Positions 1-5,180 of a stretch of 5,180 nucleotides of DNA are shown here, piece after piece. Source of the DNA: Desulfobacteraceae bacterium (GTDB lineage Bacteria > Desulfobacterota > DSM-4660 > Desulfatiglandales > Desulfatiglandaceae); contig JAUWMY010000232.1 of the NCBI GenBank assembly GCA_030612945.1, forward strand, positions 1 through 5,180. The letters run 5' to 3'. Within the stretch, counting starts at the first letter, position 1. Each line of letters begins with the position of its first letter. The notes under the pieces were generated by a model. That model saw nothing but the letters and a program-made list of their open reading frames with translations. It was not told the DNA's origin and did no database searches. Both the position numbers and the translations under genes were made by a program.

Positions 1-3
1 CGA

Positions 4-9
4 AGGGAG
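4..9 (+). promoter_or_regulatory. Probable ribosome binding site for the TTG-started livG
   Basis: AGGGAG lies 11 bases before the TTG at 21, which is slightly long spacing. It is the only purine-rich Shine-Dalgarno-like stretch in front of the reading frame and supports the non-ATG start. If an upstream permease gene ends nearby, this site would lie inside its 3' end. Confidence 0.4.
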
Positions 10-20
10 CAGACACATCG

Positions 21-782
21 TTGGAAGATACACGGAACGAAGTCGTCAGCCTGAGAGATGTGTGGGTTGACTATGACAAAGTCAGCGCTCTGGAAAACGT
101 CCCCCTCAGCGTCTACGAAGGTGATTTCCTCGGCATCATCGGCCCCAATGGTTCCGGGAAGACAACCCTTGTAAATCTCATTACCGGCTTTGCCAAGCCC
201 AGCTCAGGGACCGTGGCATATCGCGGTAAGGACATCACAGGACGTGCCCCTCACAAGATAGTGCGGCTCGGGATTGTCAGGACATTTCAGATGGTCCGCC
301 CGTTTTACCAACTCCCGGCCTACAAGCACCTCATCGTTCCCCTCTGTTCCCCGCGGGTCGGATCTCTCCTTGGCGGGTCTTATGGTGACAGGGACGCGGT
401 AGCCATAGATCTCCTGGAAGAGGTGGGCTTTGAGAGGGATTCTTCTGTCGCTTATAAACCTGCCGCCGTTCTTCCCCAGGGATATCTGAAGAGATTGGAA
501 CTGGCAAAAAGTATGGCTCTTCAGCCCGACCTCCTCATTCTGGATGAGCTCTTTTCCGGGTTAAGTCTGGCCGAAGTAGCAAGTATTCTCCCCATTATTG
601 AAAAACTGAGGATAGAAGGGATGACCATTATTATGATTGAGCATCGACTTAGAGAGCTCTTTAGGGTCGCCGACAGGGCCATTGCACTCAATTTCGGGCA
701 AAAGATAGGTGATGGCATACCGGAAGAGGTCATGAAGAATGAAGAGGTCGAAAAGGCGTATTTGGGTAGTGAGGCGGATTAG
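21..782 (+). CDS. livG: LIV-family ABC transporter ATP-binding protein, LivG type
   Basis: Cytoplasmic ATPase subunit of a branched-chain amino acid (LIV/HAAT) type ABC importer. It powers uptake by two LivH/LivM-type permeases that are not in the window. At 253 residues it has the usual LivG length. Visible motifs are Walker A GPNGSGKT (residues 41-48), Q-loop Q90 in VRTFQMVRP, an unusual signature LPQGYLKRLELA (151-162) in place of LSxGQ, Walker B LLILDE (171-176), D-loop SGLS (179-182) and H-loop H208 in MIEHRL. The tail IGDGIPEEVM…VEKAYLG is typical of LivG. After Walker B the usual DEP is DEL. The start is a TTG at 21 with AGGGAG at 4-9 upstream; the frame is open to the window edge and there is no in-frame ATG before residue 91, so TTG is the best choice but not certain. 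The LivF gene follows after 2 bases. LIV relatives also carry aromatic and other carboxylic acids, and the downstream CoA ligase favours that over amino acids here (inference). Confidence 0.9.
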   Translation: MEDTRNEVVSLRDVWVDYDKVSALENVPLSVYEGDFLGIIGPNGSGKTTLVNLITGFAKPSSGTVAYRGKDITGRAPHKIVRLGIVRTFQMVRPFYQLPAYKHLIVPLCSPRVGSLLGGSYGDRDAVAIDLLEEVGFERDSSVAYKPAAVLPQGYLKRLELAKSMALQPDLLILDELFSGLSLAEVASILPIIEKLRIEGMTIIMIEHRLRELFRVADRAIALNFGQKIGDGIPEEVMKNEEVEKAYLGSEAD

Positions 783-784
783 TA

Positions 785-1531
785 ATGCTGGAAGCAAAGA
801 ACATCATGGTCTTCTTTGAGAATGCACTGGCATTAAATGATTTCTCTATGGAGATCAAGCGCGGGGAGATTGTGGGGGTTATCGGTTCCAACAGCGCAGG
901 TAAGACAACCCTGATGAACACCGCATCGGGCCTTATTATCGATATGAAGATAAAGGAGCAACGGAGGGGCGGTGGACGGATTACTGTGTATGGAGAGATG
1001 ATCTTCAATGGCGAAGATATAATAAATACCCAACCATACGACAGGGTGAAACAGGGCATTGTCCTATGCAGGGAGAGACACCCGATTTTTCCGGAAAGCG
1101 ATGTAGAAGAGAACCTGAAAATAGCTGGTTATTTGAGGAAAAGGTCAGAAGCGAGAGAAACGACTGATCATGTGTTCAGCCTTTTTCCTCCTCTCGTCAA
1201 TCTCAAGAAGCGAAAGGCCGGTTTCTTGAGTGGTGGGGAACAACAGATGCTGGCAATAGGTATGACCCTGATTGCTCAACCCCGGTTGCTTCTTCTGGAT
1301 GAGCCTCTCTTGGGCCTGAGCCCTTATTTGCAGTTGAGACTTGTGGAGGCCATTGAAAAACTGCGGGACGAATCGGGAATTACAATCCTTATCTGCGAGC
1401 AATTCGCCCGGCCAATATTGCCCATGATAGACAGGGGCTATGTCATAGAAAACGGTATGCTCACCCTAAGCGGTACCGGTTCAGAGCTCATGGGCAATCC
1501 TGAGATAAAGGCCGCCTATTTTGGGTTTTGA
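785..1531 (+). CDS. livF: LIV-family ABC transporter ATP-binding protein, LivF type
   Basis: Second cytoplasmic ATPase of the same importer, expected to pair with the LivG protein as a heterodimer. Motifs seen are a variant Walker A GSNSAGKT (residues 34-41, usually GPNGAGKT), the LivF-type Q-loop region GIVLCRERHPIFP (91-103) with E97 at the Glu of the usual VPEGR, VEENL (107-111), signature LSGGEQQ (148-154), Walker B LLLLDEP (168-174) and GLSP (177-180). EQ at 205-206 stands at the switch position, as in other LivF proteins, which have VEQN there rather than a His. The protein is 248 residues, somewhat longer than the common size of about 235. The extra length sits between Walker A and GEDI, at residues 51-75, and is basic and Gly-rich. 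The ATG at 785 comes 2 bases after the livG stop, with GAGGCGG (771-777) inside the livG end as ribosome binding site, so the two genes are probably translationally coupled. Confidence 0.9.
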   Translation: MLEAKNIMVFFENALALNDFSMEIKRGEIVGVIGSNSAGKTTLMNTASGLIIDMKIKEQRRGGGRITVYGEMIFNGEDIINTQPYDRVKQGIVLCRERHPIFPESDVEENLKIAGYLRKRSEARETTDHVFSLFPPLVNLKKRKAGFLSGGEQQMLAIGMTLIAQPRLLLLDEPLLGLSPYLQLRLVEAIEKLRDESGITILICEQFARPILPMIDRGYVIENGMLTLSGTGSELMGNPEIKAAYFGF

Positions 1532-1553
1532 TCTTTTTTGGGGGTAGAGGGAA

Positions 1554-3188
1554 ATGGTTGACGTATTCAGTGCTTTTGAGACAGTTGCCAAGAGAAGAGG
1601 AGATCACACGGCCATTGTCTATCTCGGGACCAAATACTCTTATAATAAGCTGAAAGATATGTCCGAGGCGTTCGCATCCTCCCTGCTGGATATTGGGGTA
1701 AAACCGGGAGAGAGGGTAATTCTTTATATCCCTCACGGAATCCAGTGGGTTGTAGCATGGCTGGGTGTTCAAAAAATAGGAGGAGTATGTGTCCCTATTA
1801 CGCCCATATATACCAACTATGACCTTAAACATATAGCGAATGACTGCGGCGCAGAGACAGTTGTCTGTGCAGACACCAATTTCGGATATGTTATAAAGGC
1901 CATACCTGAATGCGATTTAAAGCGAGTGGTTTTTACCATGATGGCCGACGTCCTACCATGGTGGAAAAGGTGGTTCGGTTTCGTCTTTGACGTACTCCCC
2001 AAAGGGACGGTAGCCTTTAATCGAGACACATATTCCTTCAGGCAATTGGTGTCCAAGAGTGCCAGTCCGGATAAGTTGCCAGGGCCCCGTCAAAATGGGA
2101 GGAGCATCATCGAGATACTTTACACCGGGGGGACGACCAAGTCGCCTAAGGGCGTCCCGTTTTGTGGGGACCTGTTCCTGACGCAGATCTATGATGTGAT
2201 GAGGGTGTTTGAGCCTCTTTTCCCTCCTGAGACAAATGTCATTGTAAATGGTGTTCCTCTTTTCCATATCCTGGGGCAGAATATCGGTTTGGCCGCCCTC
2301 TTTGTGGGCGCAACAGTTATTCTTCATCCGCGCGTGAATCTTGATATCATCTTCAGATCAATCCAGGAATTCAGGGCAAAGACAAGTGTCGGTGTGCCAG
2401 CCCTTTACAGGATGATGTTGGAGCATGACCGTCTTGGGCAATATGATCTGAGTTCTGTTGAATGCTGGTTGTCCGCAGGAGACGTGCTTCCCGTTGAGGT
2501 GGGAAAAAGATGGCGTGAGTATTTTGGCACCAGCATAACTCAGGCCTACGGCGCCACAGAGACCTGTGGCGGTGTCTGTATCTGCCCGCTGGGGAAAGAG
2601 AATCCTCCTCAGAGTGTGGGAAAAGTCCTCTCTACCAAGAAGGTACAACTGGTCGAAGCCTCCAGCCTGAAACCGGTAGAGGTGGGAGAACCGGGCGAAC
2701 TACTTGTATCATCCGATTATATGGTTGAAAGTTATTTGAATAAGCCAGAGGAAACTAAACAATCCTTCGTAGAATGGGATGGGGAGAAATGGTACCGAAC
2801 CGGAGATATCATGTCTATGGATAAGGACGGGCATCTGTATTTTGTTGACAGGACTGTGGATATGATAAAACATAAGGGTTATCGCATAGCATCCTCAGAA
2901 ATAGAATCATTACTCCAGGAACACCCGGCGGTGATGGGATCATGTGTTGTGGGGGTGGAAGACCTGAAGGTGGGAGAAAGGATCAAGGCCTTCGTAGTTC
3001 TCAAAGAGGATGTTAAAGGTATTACCGCCTATGAGCTCATTAAATGGTGTCGTGAGAGGCTTGCTTCTTACAAGATTCCCCAGTATATCGAGTTCAGAGA
3101 CACGCTCCCGAAATCAAAAGTAGGCAAGCTCTTGAGGCGTGAAATAAGAATTGAAGAGGTCCGCAGGCACACCGCTCCCCCCGGCTAA
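1554..3188 (+). CDS. AMP-forming acyl/aryl-CoA ligase (ANL superfamily)
   Basis: Cytoplasmic acid:CoA ligase that activates a carboxylate with ATP to an acyl-adenylate and then to the CoA thioester. At 544 residues it is full length for the family. ANL core motifs appear in order: P-loop YTGGTTKSPKG (190-200, with TGG where many have TSG), A5 QAYGATET (330-337), A7 YRTGD (414-418, Asp418 binding the ribose), hinge region DRTVDMIKHKGYRIASSEIE (432-451) and A10 PKSKVGKLLRR (519-529) with the adenylation Lys at K525. A Trp-rich hydrophobic stretch lies near 134-148. The ATG at 1554 follows GGGGGTAGAGGG (1540-1551), 22 bases after the livF stop. Its place directly behind the transporter ATPases suggests it traps the imported acid. 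Possible substrates are aromatic, alicyclic, branched or medium-chain acids, and the sequence does not let me choose. No symbol is given because the specificity is unknown. The family call is secure. Confidence 0.92.
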   Translation: MVDVFSAFETVAKRRGDHTAIVYLGTKYSYNKLKDMSEAFASSLLDIGVKPGERVILYIPHGIQWVVAWLGVQKIGGVCVPITPIYTNYDLKHIANDCGAETVVCADTNFGYVIKAIPECDLKRVVFTMMADVLPWWKRWFGFVFDVLPKGTVAFNRDTYSFRQLVSKSASPDKLPGPRQNGRSIIEILYTGGTTKSPKGVPFCGDLFLTQIYDVMRVFEPLFPPETNVIVNGVPLFHILGQNIGLAALFVGATVILHPRVNLDIIFRSIQEFRAKTSVGVPALYRMMLEHDRLGQYDLSSVECWLSAGDVLPVEVGKRWREYFGTSITQAYGATETCGGVCICPLGKENPPQSVGKVLSTKKVQLVEASSLKPVEVGEPGELLVSSDYMVESYLNKPEETKQSFVEWDGEKWYRTGDIMSMDKDGHLYFVDRTVDMIKHKGYRIASSEIESLLQEHPAVMGSCVVGVEDLKVGERIKAFVVLKEDVKGITAYELIKWCRERLASYKIPQYIEFRDTLPKSKVGKLLRREIRIEEVRRHTAPPG

Positions 3189-3224
3189 ATTGTTAGCACT
3201 TCAAAAATATGGCAAGAGGATAAA

Positions 3225-4364
3225 ATGGATTTCTTACTGAGTAAAGAACAGAAGGATATACAGAAGGCAGCCAGAGAGTTCGCTTTGGGTGAATTCCCTG
3301 ATCGTGCACAGGAATTTGACCGTAATGAGAGTTTTGATCTCAGTTTGTGGAAAAAGGCCTGTAAATTAGGTTTTATCGGCCTATTTATCGATGAGGCGTA
3401 TGGGGGAGCAGGGCTTGGCTTTTTAGAGCAGGGACTGGTGACAGAGGAATTTTTTGCCGTAGACGCGGGAATAGGACAGGCGATTCTTTCCTCCGCTTTC
3501 GGTTCGGAGCTCCTTAGCGTTTTTGGCACAGAGGAACAGAAAAAGAGATATATCTCTCCGCTCCTAACAGGTGAGGCCATTATGGGCACTGCCATTACTG
3601 AATCAGATGCAGGAAGTGATGTGATTGCTGCGACAACGACTGCCGTCCGGGATGGTGATGAATATATCATTAATGGTTCAAAGATGTTTATTACCAACGG
3701 AACTATAGCCAATTATCTAAATGTATTCTGTTTGACTAACCCGGACAACCCTGACAGGCACCAACGCCATAGCTTTTTGTTGGTGGAGACAGACCGCCCT
3801 GGATATGAGGCAAACAAGCTGCATGGGAAAATGGGAATCCGTGCCAGCGATACTGCAGAGATATCATTTAGCGATGTTCATATCCCATCATCCAATTTAG
3901 TGGGAGAGGAAGGAAATGGCTTTAAAGAACTAATGGAATTTTTTAACCTGACCCGTCTCCACGTGACCGCTCAGGGAATCGGTATATCGCGGGCTGCCCT
4001 AACCGAGAGCATTAGCTACACGAAGAAAAGAAAACAGTTTGGGGTTCCTCTGGCCTCTTTTCAGGCTACCCAATTTAAGATAGCTGAGATGGCGACACGG
4101 ATAAAGGCCGCTAGCAATCTGTATTATAAAGCTGTCTGGTTGGTCGATAATGGCCAAATGGATCATACCCTGGTGGCCATGGCGAAATGGTTTTCAGCCG
4201 AAGTAGCCGTACAGTGCGCGGATATGGCCATGCAGATGCATGGAGGTTATGGATATCTGGATGAATATAAAGTCCAGCGTATTTACAGGGATGCCAAGAT
4301 ATTAGAAATATATGAGGGAACTAAGGAGATAGAAAAGACCATTATTGCCCGCGCATTGTTGTAG
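3225..4364 (+). CDS. Acyl-CoA dehydrogenase (FAD-dependent)
   Basis: Soluble flavoenzyme that puts an alpha,beta double bond into an acyl-CoA and passes electrons to electron-transfer flavoprotein; no ETF genes are in the window. At 379 residues it has the standard length of the short/medium-chain family. The N-terminal helical domain covers about 1-115, beginning LLSKEQKDIQKAAREFA. The middle beta-domain starts at the signature AITESDAGSD (123-132), followed by GSKMFITNG (151-159). The C-terminal helical domain contains RKQFG (269-273), an FAD-contact region, and QMHGGYGY (337-344). The catalytic base is Glu364 in IYEGT (362-366), the position of the Glu in medium-chain acyl-CoA dehydrogenase. 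The ATG at 3225 has a good ribosome binding site, AGAGGA (3215-3220), and lies 36 bases after the ligase stop, consistent with one operon. It probably oxidises the CoA thioester made by the upstream ligase (inference). Chain length and substrate class cannot be read from these motifs. Confidence 0.95.
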   Translation: MDFLLSKEQKDIQKAAREFALGEFPDRAQEFDRNESFDLSLWKKACKLGFIGLFIDEAYGGAGLGFLEQGLVTEEFFAVDAGIGQAILSSAFGSELLSVFGTEEQKKRYISPLLTGEAIMGTAITESDAGSDVIAATTTAVRDGDEYIINGSKMFITNGTIANYLNVFCLTNPDNPDRHQRHSFLLVETDRPGYEANKLHGKMGIRASDTAEISFSDVHIPSSNLVGEEGNGFKELMEFFNLTRLHVTAQGIGISRAALTESISYTKKRKQFGVPLASFQATQFKIAEMATRIKAASNLYYKAVWLVDNGQMDHTLVAMAKWFSAEVAVQCADMAMQMHGGYGYLDEYKVQRIYRDAKILEIYEGTKEIEKTIIARALL

Positions 4365-4450
4365 AAAAGGGCATTCTAAAAAGAGATAGAAAGTTTAGCG
4401 ATTGTGACAGGAAGCCGCATATCACGCATAATAGAGAGTAAAAGAAGACC
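4365..4450 (+). promoter_or_regulatory. Intergenic gap with a possible weak promoter
   Basis: This 86-base, AT-rich gap is the longest between genes in the window. TTGTGA (4402-4407) could be a -35 box and CATAAT (4427-4432) a -10 box, but the 19-base spacing is long and transcription would start only about a dozen bases before the ATG at 4451. The ribosome binding site for the next gene is weak (AAGAAG near 4442-4447). I see no strong hairpin followed by a T-run, so the preceding gene is not clearly terminated here. Confidence 0.2.
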
Positions 4451-5074
4451 ATGAAAAGGCCTTTAACATTAGAAGAGATTTCTCAAAAATCTATTCCCGG
4501 TCTTCTTCTGGAACGCGTCAAATCAAGTCCGGAGGAAATTGCTTTCCGTTATAAGGATCTGGGGATTTACAGGGAAGTAACCTGGGAACAATATTGGAAG
4601 CAGGTTGAAGACTTTGCCTTTGGATTGCTGGAGCTTGGTCTGGAGCCTGGTGATAGAGTTGCTATTATGGGTGATCCTTGCCCAGAGTGGATATATGCCG
4701 ATTTAGCAGTTCTTTGTGCAAGGGCAATAGGTTATGGAATTTACACCACTTCTTCGATTGAAGAGGTCGAATATTTAATGCAAACAGGCGGAGCAAAGTT
4801 TTTTGTTGCCGAGAATCAGGAATATGTAGACAAAATCTTACCTATTGCTGAACGATTGCCAGGGCTTTCAAGAATGATTGTTGCTGATACAAGGGCTACA
4901 TTTATGTATGAAGATCCCCGGTTGATTAGTTTTTCGGAGGTACAGGAACTTGGCAGGAAAAGAAAGGCGAAATTTCCGCAAGAGCTGTCCAAACTTATTC
5001 AAAGCAGCACCCCTCATGAGCCTGCTTTCTTGATTTTTACCAGCATTTGCTGCTCCATCTCAAAGCCATCATAG
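4451..5074 (+). CDS. Long-chain-type AMP-forming acyl-CoA synthetase, truncated after its N-terminal third
   Basis: N-terminal part of a FAA1-type (COG1022-like) fatty-acid-CoA ligase, distinct from the shorter ligase encoded at 1554. Family features seen are PGLLLERV near 16-23, YREVTWEQYWKQVEDFAFGL (40-59), LGLEPGDRVAIMGDPCPEW (62-80) and YTTSSIEEVEYLM (98-110). Full-length members have roughly 600 or more residues. This frame gives 207, and only about 198 look native. The protein runs as expected to PAFLIFTS (191-198), where the ATP-binding loop TSGTTGxPKG should follow. Instead it reads ICCSISKPS and stops at 5074. It therefore lacks the P-loop, the rest of the adenylation domain and the catalytic Lys domain, and cannot be an active ligase as read. 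No continuation is found in the other + frames after 5044. Codon use is more AT-rich than in the transporter genes. The cause is the junction with a glycosyltransferase fragment, either a real rearrangement or an assembly artefact. Start choice rests on family resemblance because the ribosome binding site is weak. Confidence 0.8.
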   Translation: MKRPLTLEEISQKSIPGLLLERVKSSPEEIAFRYKDLGIYREVTWEQYWKQVEDFAFGLLELGLEPGDRVAIMGDPCPEWIYADLAVLCARAIGYGIYTTSSIEEVEYLMQTGGAKFFVAENQEYVDKILPIAERLPGLSRMIVADTRATFMYEDPRLISFSEVQELGRKRKAKFPQELSKLIQSSTPHEPAFLIFTSICCSISKPS

Positions 5075-5180
5075 TCAAGGTTGAGGCACTGAAAGGCTCT
5101 TTTCCAAAAGGCATTATAACCGGAACAAATGTCAGTATATCTTGTGCCATGAAGAATATTTGAGGTGATGGCTAGCACTG
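5014..5180 (-). CDS. Family-2 glycosyltransferase fragment (dolichyl-phosphate-mannose-synthase-like), both ends missing
   Basis: On the minus strand an open frame enters from the window edge (first full codon 5178-5176) and runs about 50 codons to a TGA at 5016-5014. It encodes HGTRYTDICSGYNAFWKR (5151-5098), then DGFEME (5070-5053) and KKAG (5031-5020). From memory of the family this matches the conserved run GTRYTDLCYGYNAFWR…LDxDGFExE…MxxRALKAG of GT2 polyprenyl-phosphate-sugar synthase-like enzymes, which transfer sugars from nucleotide donors, often for cell-envelope or polysaccharide synthesis. The usual CYGYNAFW is CSGYNAFW here. The N-terminal donor-binding half with its DxD motif would lie beyond 5180. 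After KKAG the family normally continues with LKVxEVPS, but here the frame reads S and stops, inside ligase sequence. There is no functional link to the catabolic operon. The family call rests on motif recall without an alignment. Confidence 0.72.
   Translation of the reverse strand, partial: VLAITSNILHGTRYTDICSGYNAFWKRAFQCLNLDYDGFEMEQQMLVKIKKAGS
5020..5044. other. Junction between two unrelated, converging truncated genes
   Basis: The + strand ligase keeps family similarity up to the Ser codon at 5042-5044. The minus-strand glycosyltransferase keeps it down to the Gly codon at 5022-5020. The two signals therefore overlap by about 25 bases, and neither gene goes on past the other. No inverted terminal repeats, direct repeats or transposase lie beside the site. 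A short overlap of this kind fits joining through microhomology, in the genome or in the assembly. Confidence 0.6.

Noticed and set aside
1..54. Possible 3' end of an upstream permease gene, open in frame 1 to a TGA at 52-54 and overlapping livG
   Set aside because: The 17 codons show no recognisable LivM tail, and another frame is also open for a similar length. An upstream permease is likely from context but cannot be supported by this short stretch.
1521..1553. T-rich stretch between livF and the ligase as a terminator
   Set aside because: The T-runs are not preceded by a stable hairpin, and the gap is only 22 bases with a ribosome binding site for the next gene, so read-through is expected.
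1953..2327. Minus-strand open frame (124 codons) inside the first ligase gene
   Set aside because: It overlaps the conserved P-loop region of a secure gene and has no recognisable domain, so it is a shadow frame.
3185..3712. Long minus-strand open frame (175 codons) across the acyl-CoA dehydrogenase gene
   Set aside because: It lies antisense to a gene with clear catalytic motifs, its Ser/Pro-rich translation matches no family I know, and it is best explained as a codon-use shadow.
4402..4427. TGTGA…TCACG as a CRP/FNR-like operator before the second synthetase
   Set aside because: The half-sites are separated by 14 bases, not the 6 of CRP sites, and the arms match for only 4-5 bases. Chance is the simpler explanation.
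5045..5159. Frameshifted continuation of the synthetase on the + strand
   Set aside because: All three + frames after 5044 were read. None gives GTTGxPKG or any later ligase motif, so a simple one- or two-base indel does not explain the truncation.
5045..5180. Insertion-sequence end interrupting the second synthetase
   Set aside because: The interrupting DNA codes for a glycosyltransferase, not a transposase, and no terminal inverted repeat is visible at the junction.

Overview
The window reads as part of a catabolic operon for uptake and CoA-activation of organic acids. It probably comes from an anaerobic, syntrophic or sulfate-reducing bacterium of the Desulfobacterota (old Deltaproteobacteria) type. 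That placement rests on gene content and protein style: LIV-family ABC ATPases directly joined to an acyl-CoA ligase, an acyl-CoA dehydrogenase and a FAA1-type ligase. It is an inference and was not checked by any database search.

Layout: four complete genes and one truncated gene lie on the + strand. They are a LivG-type ATPase (21-782, TTG start), a LivF-type ATPase (785-1531), an AMP-forming acyl/aryl-CoA ligase (1554-3188), an acyl-CoA dehydrogenase (3225-4364), and the N-terminal third of a second, long-chain-type AMP-forming ligase (4451 to about 5044). Gaps grow from 2 to 22, 36 and 86 bases, so the first four are very probably one transcript. The 86-base gap before the last gene may hold a weak promoter. 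No stretch longer than 300 bases lacks a gene, and I see no RNA gene, CRISPR array, insertion sequence or convincing terminator.

How the genes work together (inference): the LIV transporter, whose permeases and binding protein would lie upstream of the window, imports a carboxylic acid. The ligase traps it as a CoA thioester, and the dehydrogenase puts in the alpha,beta double bond and passes electrons to ETF. The same transporter-plus-ligase logic is known for aromatic acids in Rhodopseudomonas. The substrate cannot be read from this sequence.

The most notable point is at the right end. The second ligase matches its family up to the start of its ATP-binding loop (…FLIFTS, ending at 5044) and then loses all similarity. 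From 5180 back to about 5020 the minus strand instead encodes a piece of a family-2 glycosyltransferase (RYTDICSGYNAFWKR, then DGFEME…KKAG). The two unrelated coding signals meet tail to tail and overlap by roughly 25 bases. This is either a real rearrangement that broke both genes or an assembly chimera joined through a short shared word. I found no clear new biological system in the window.
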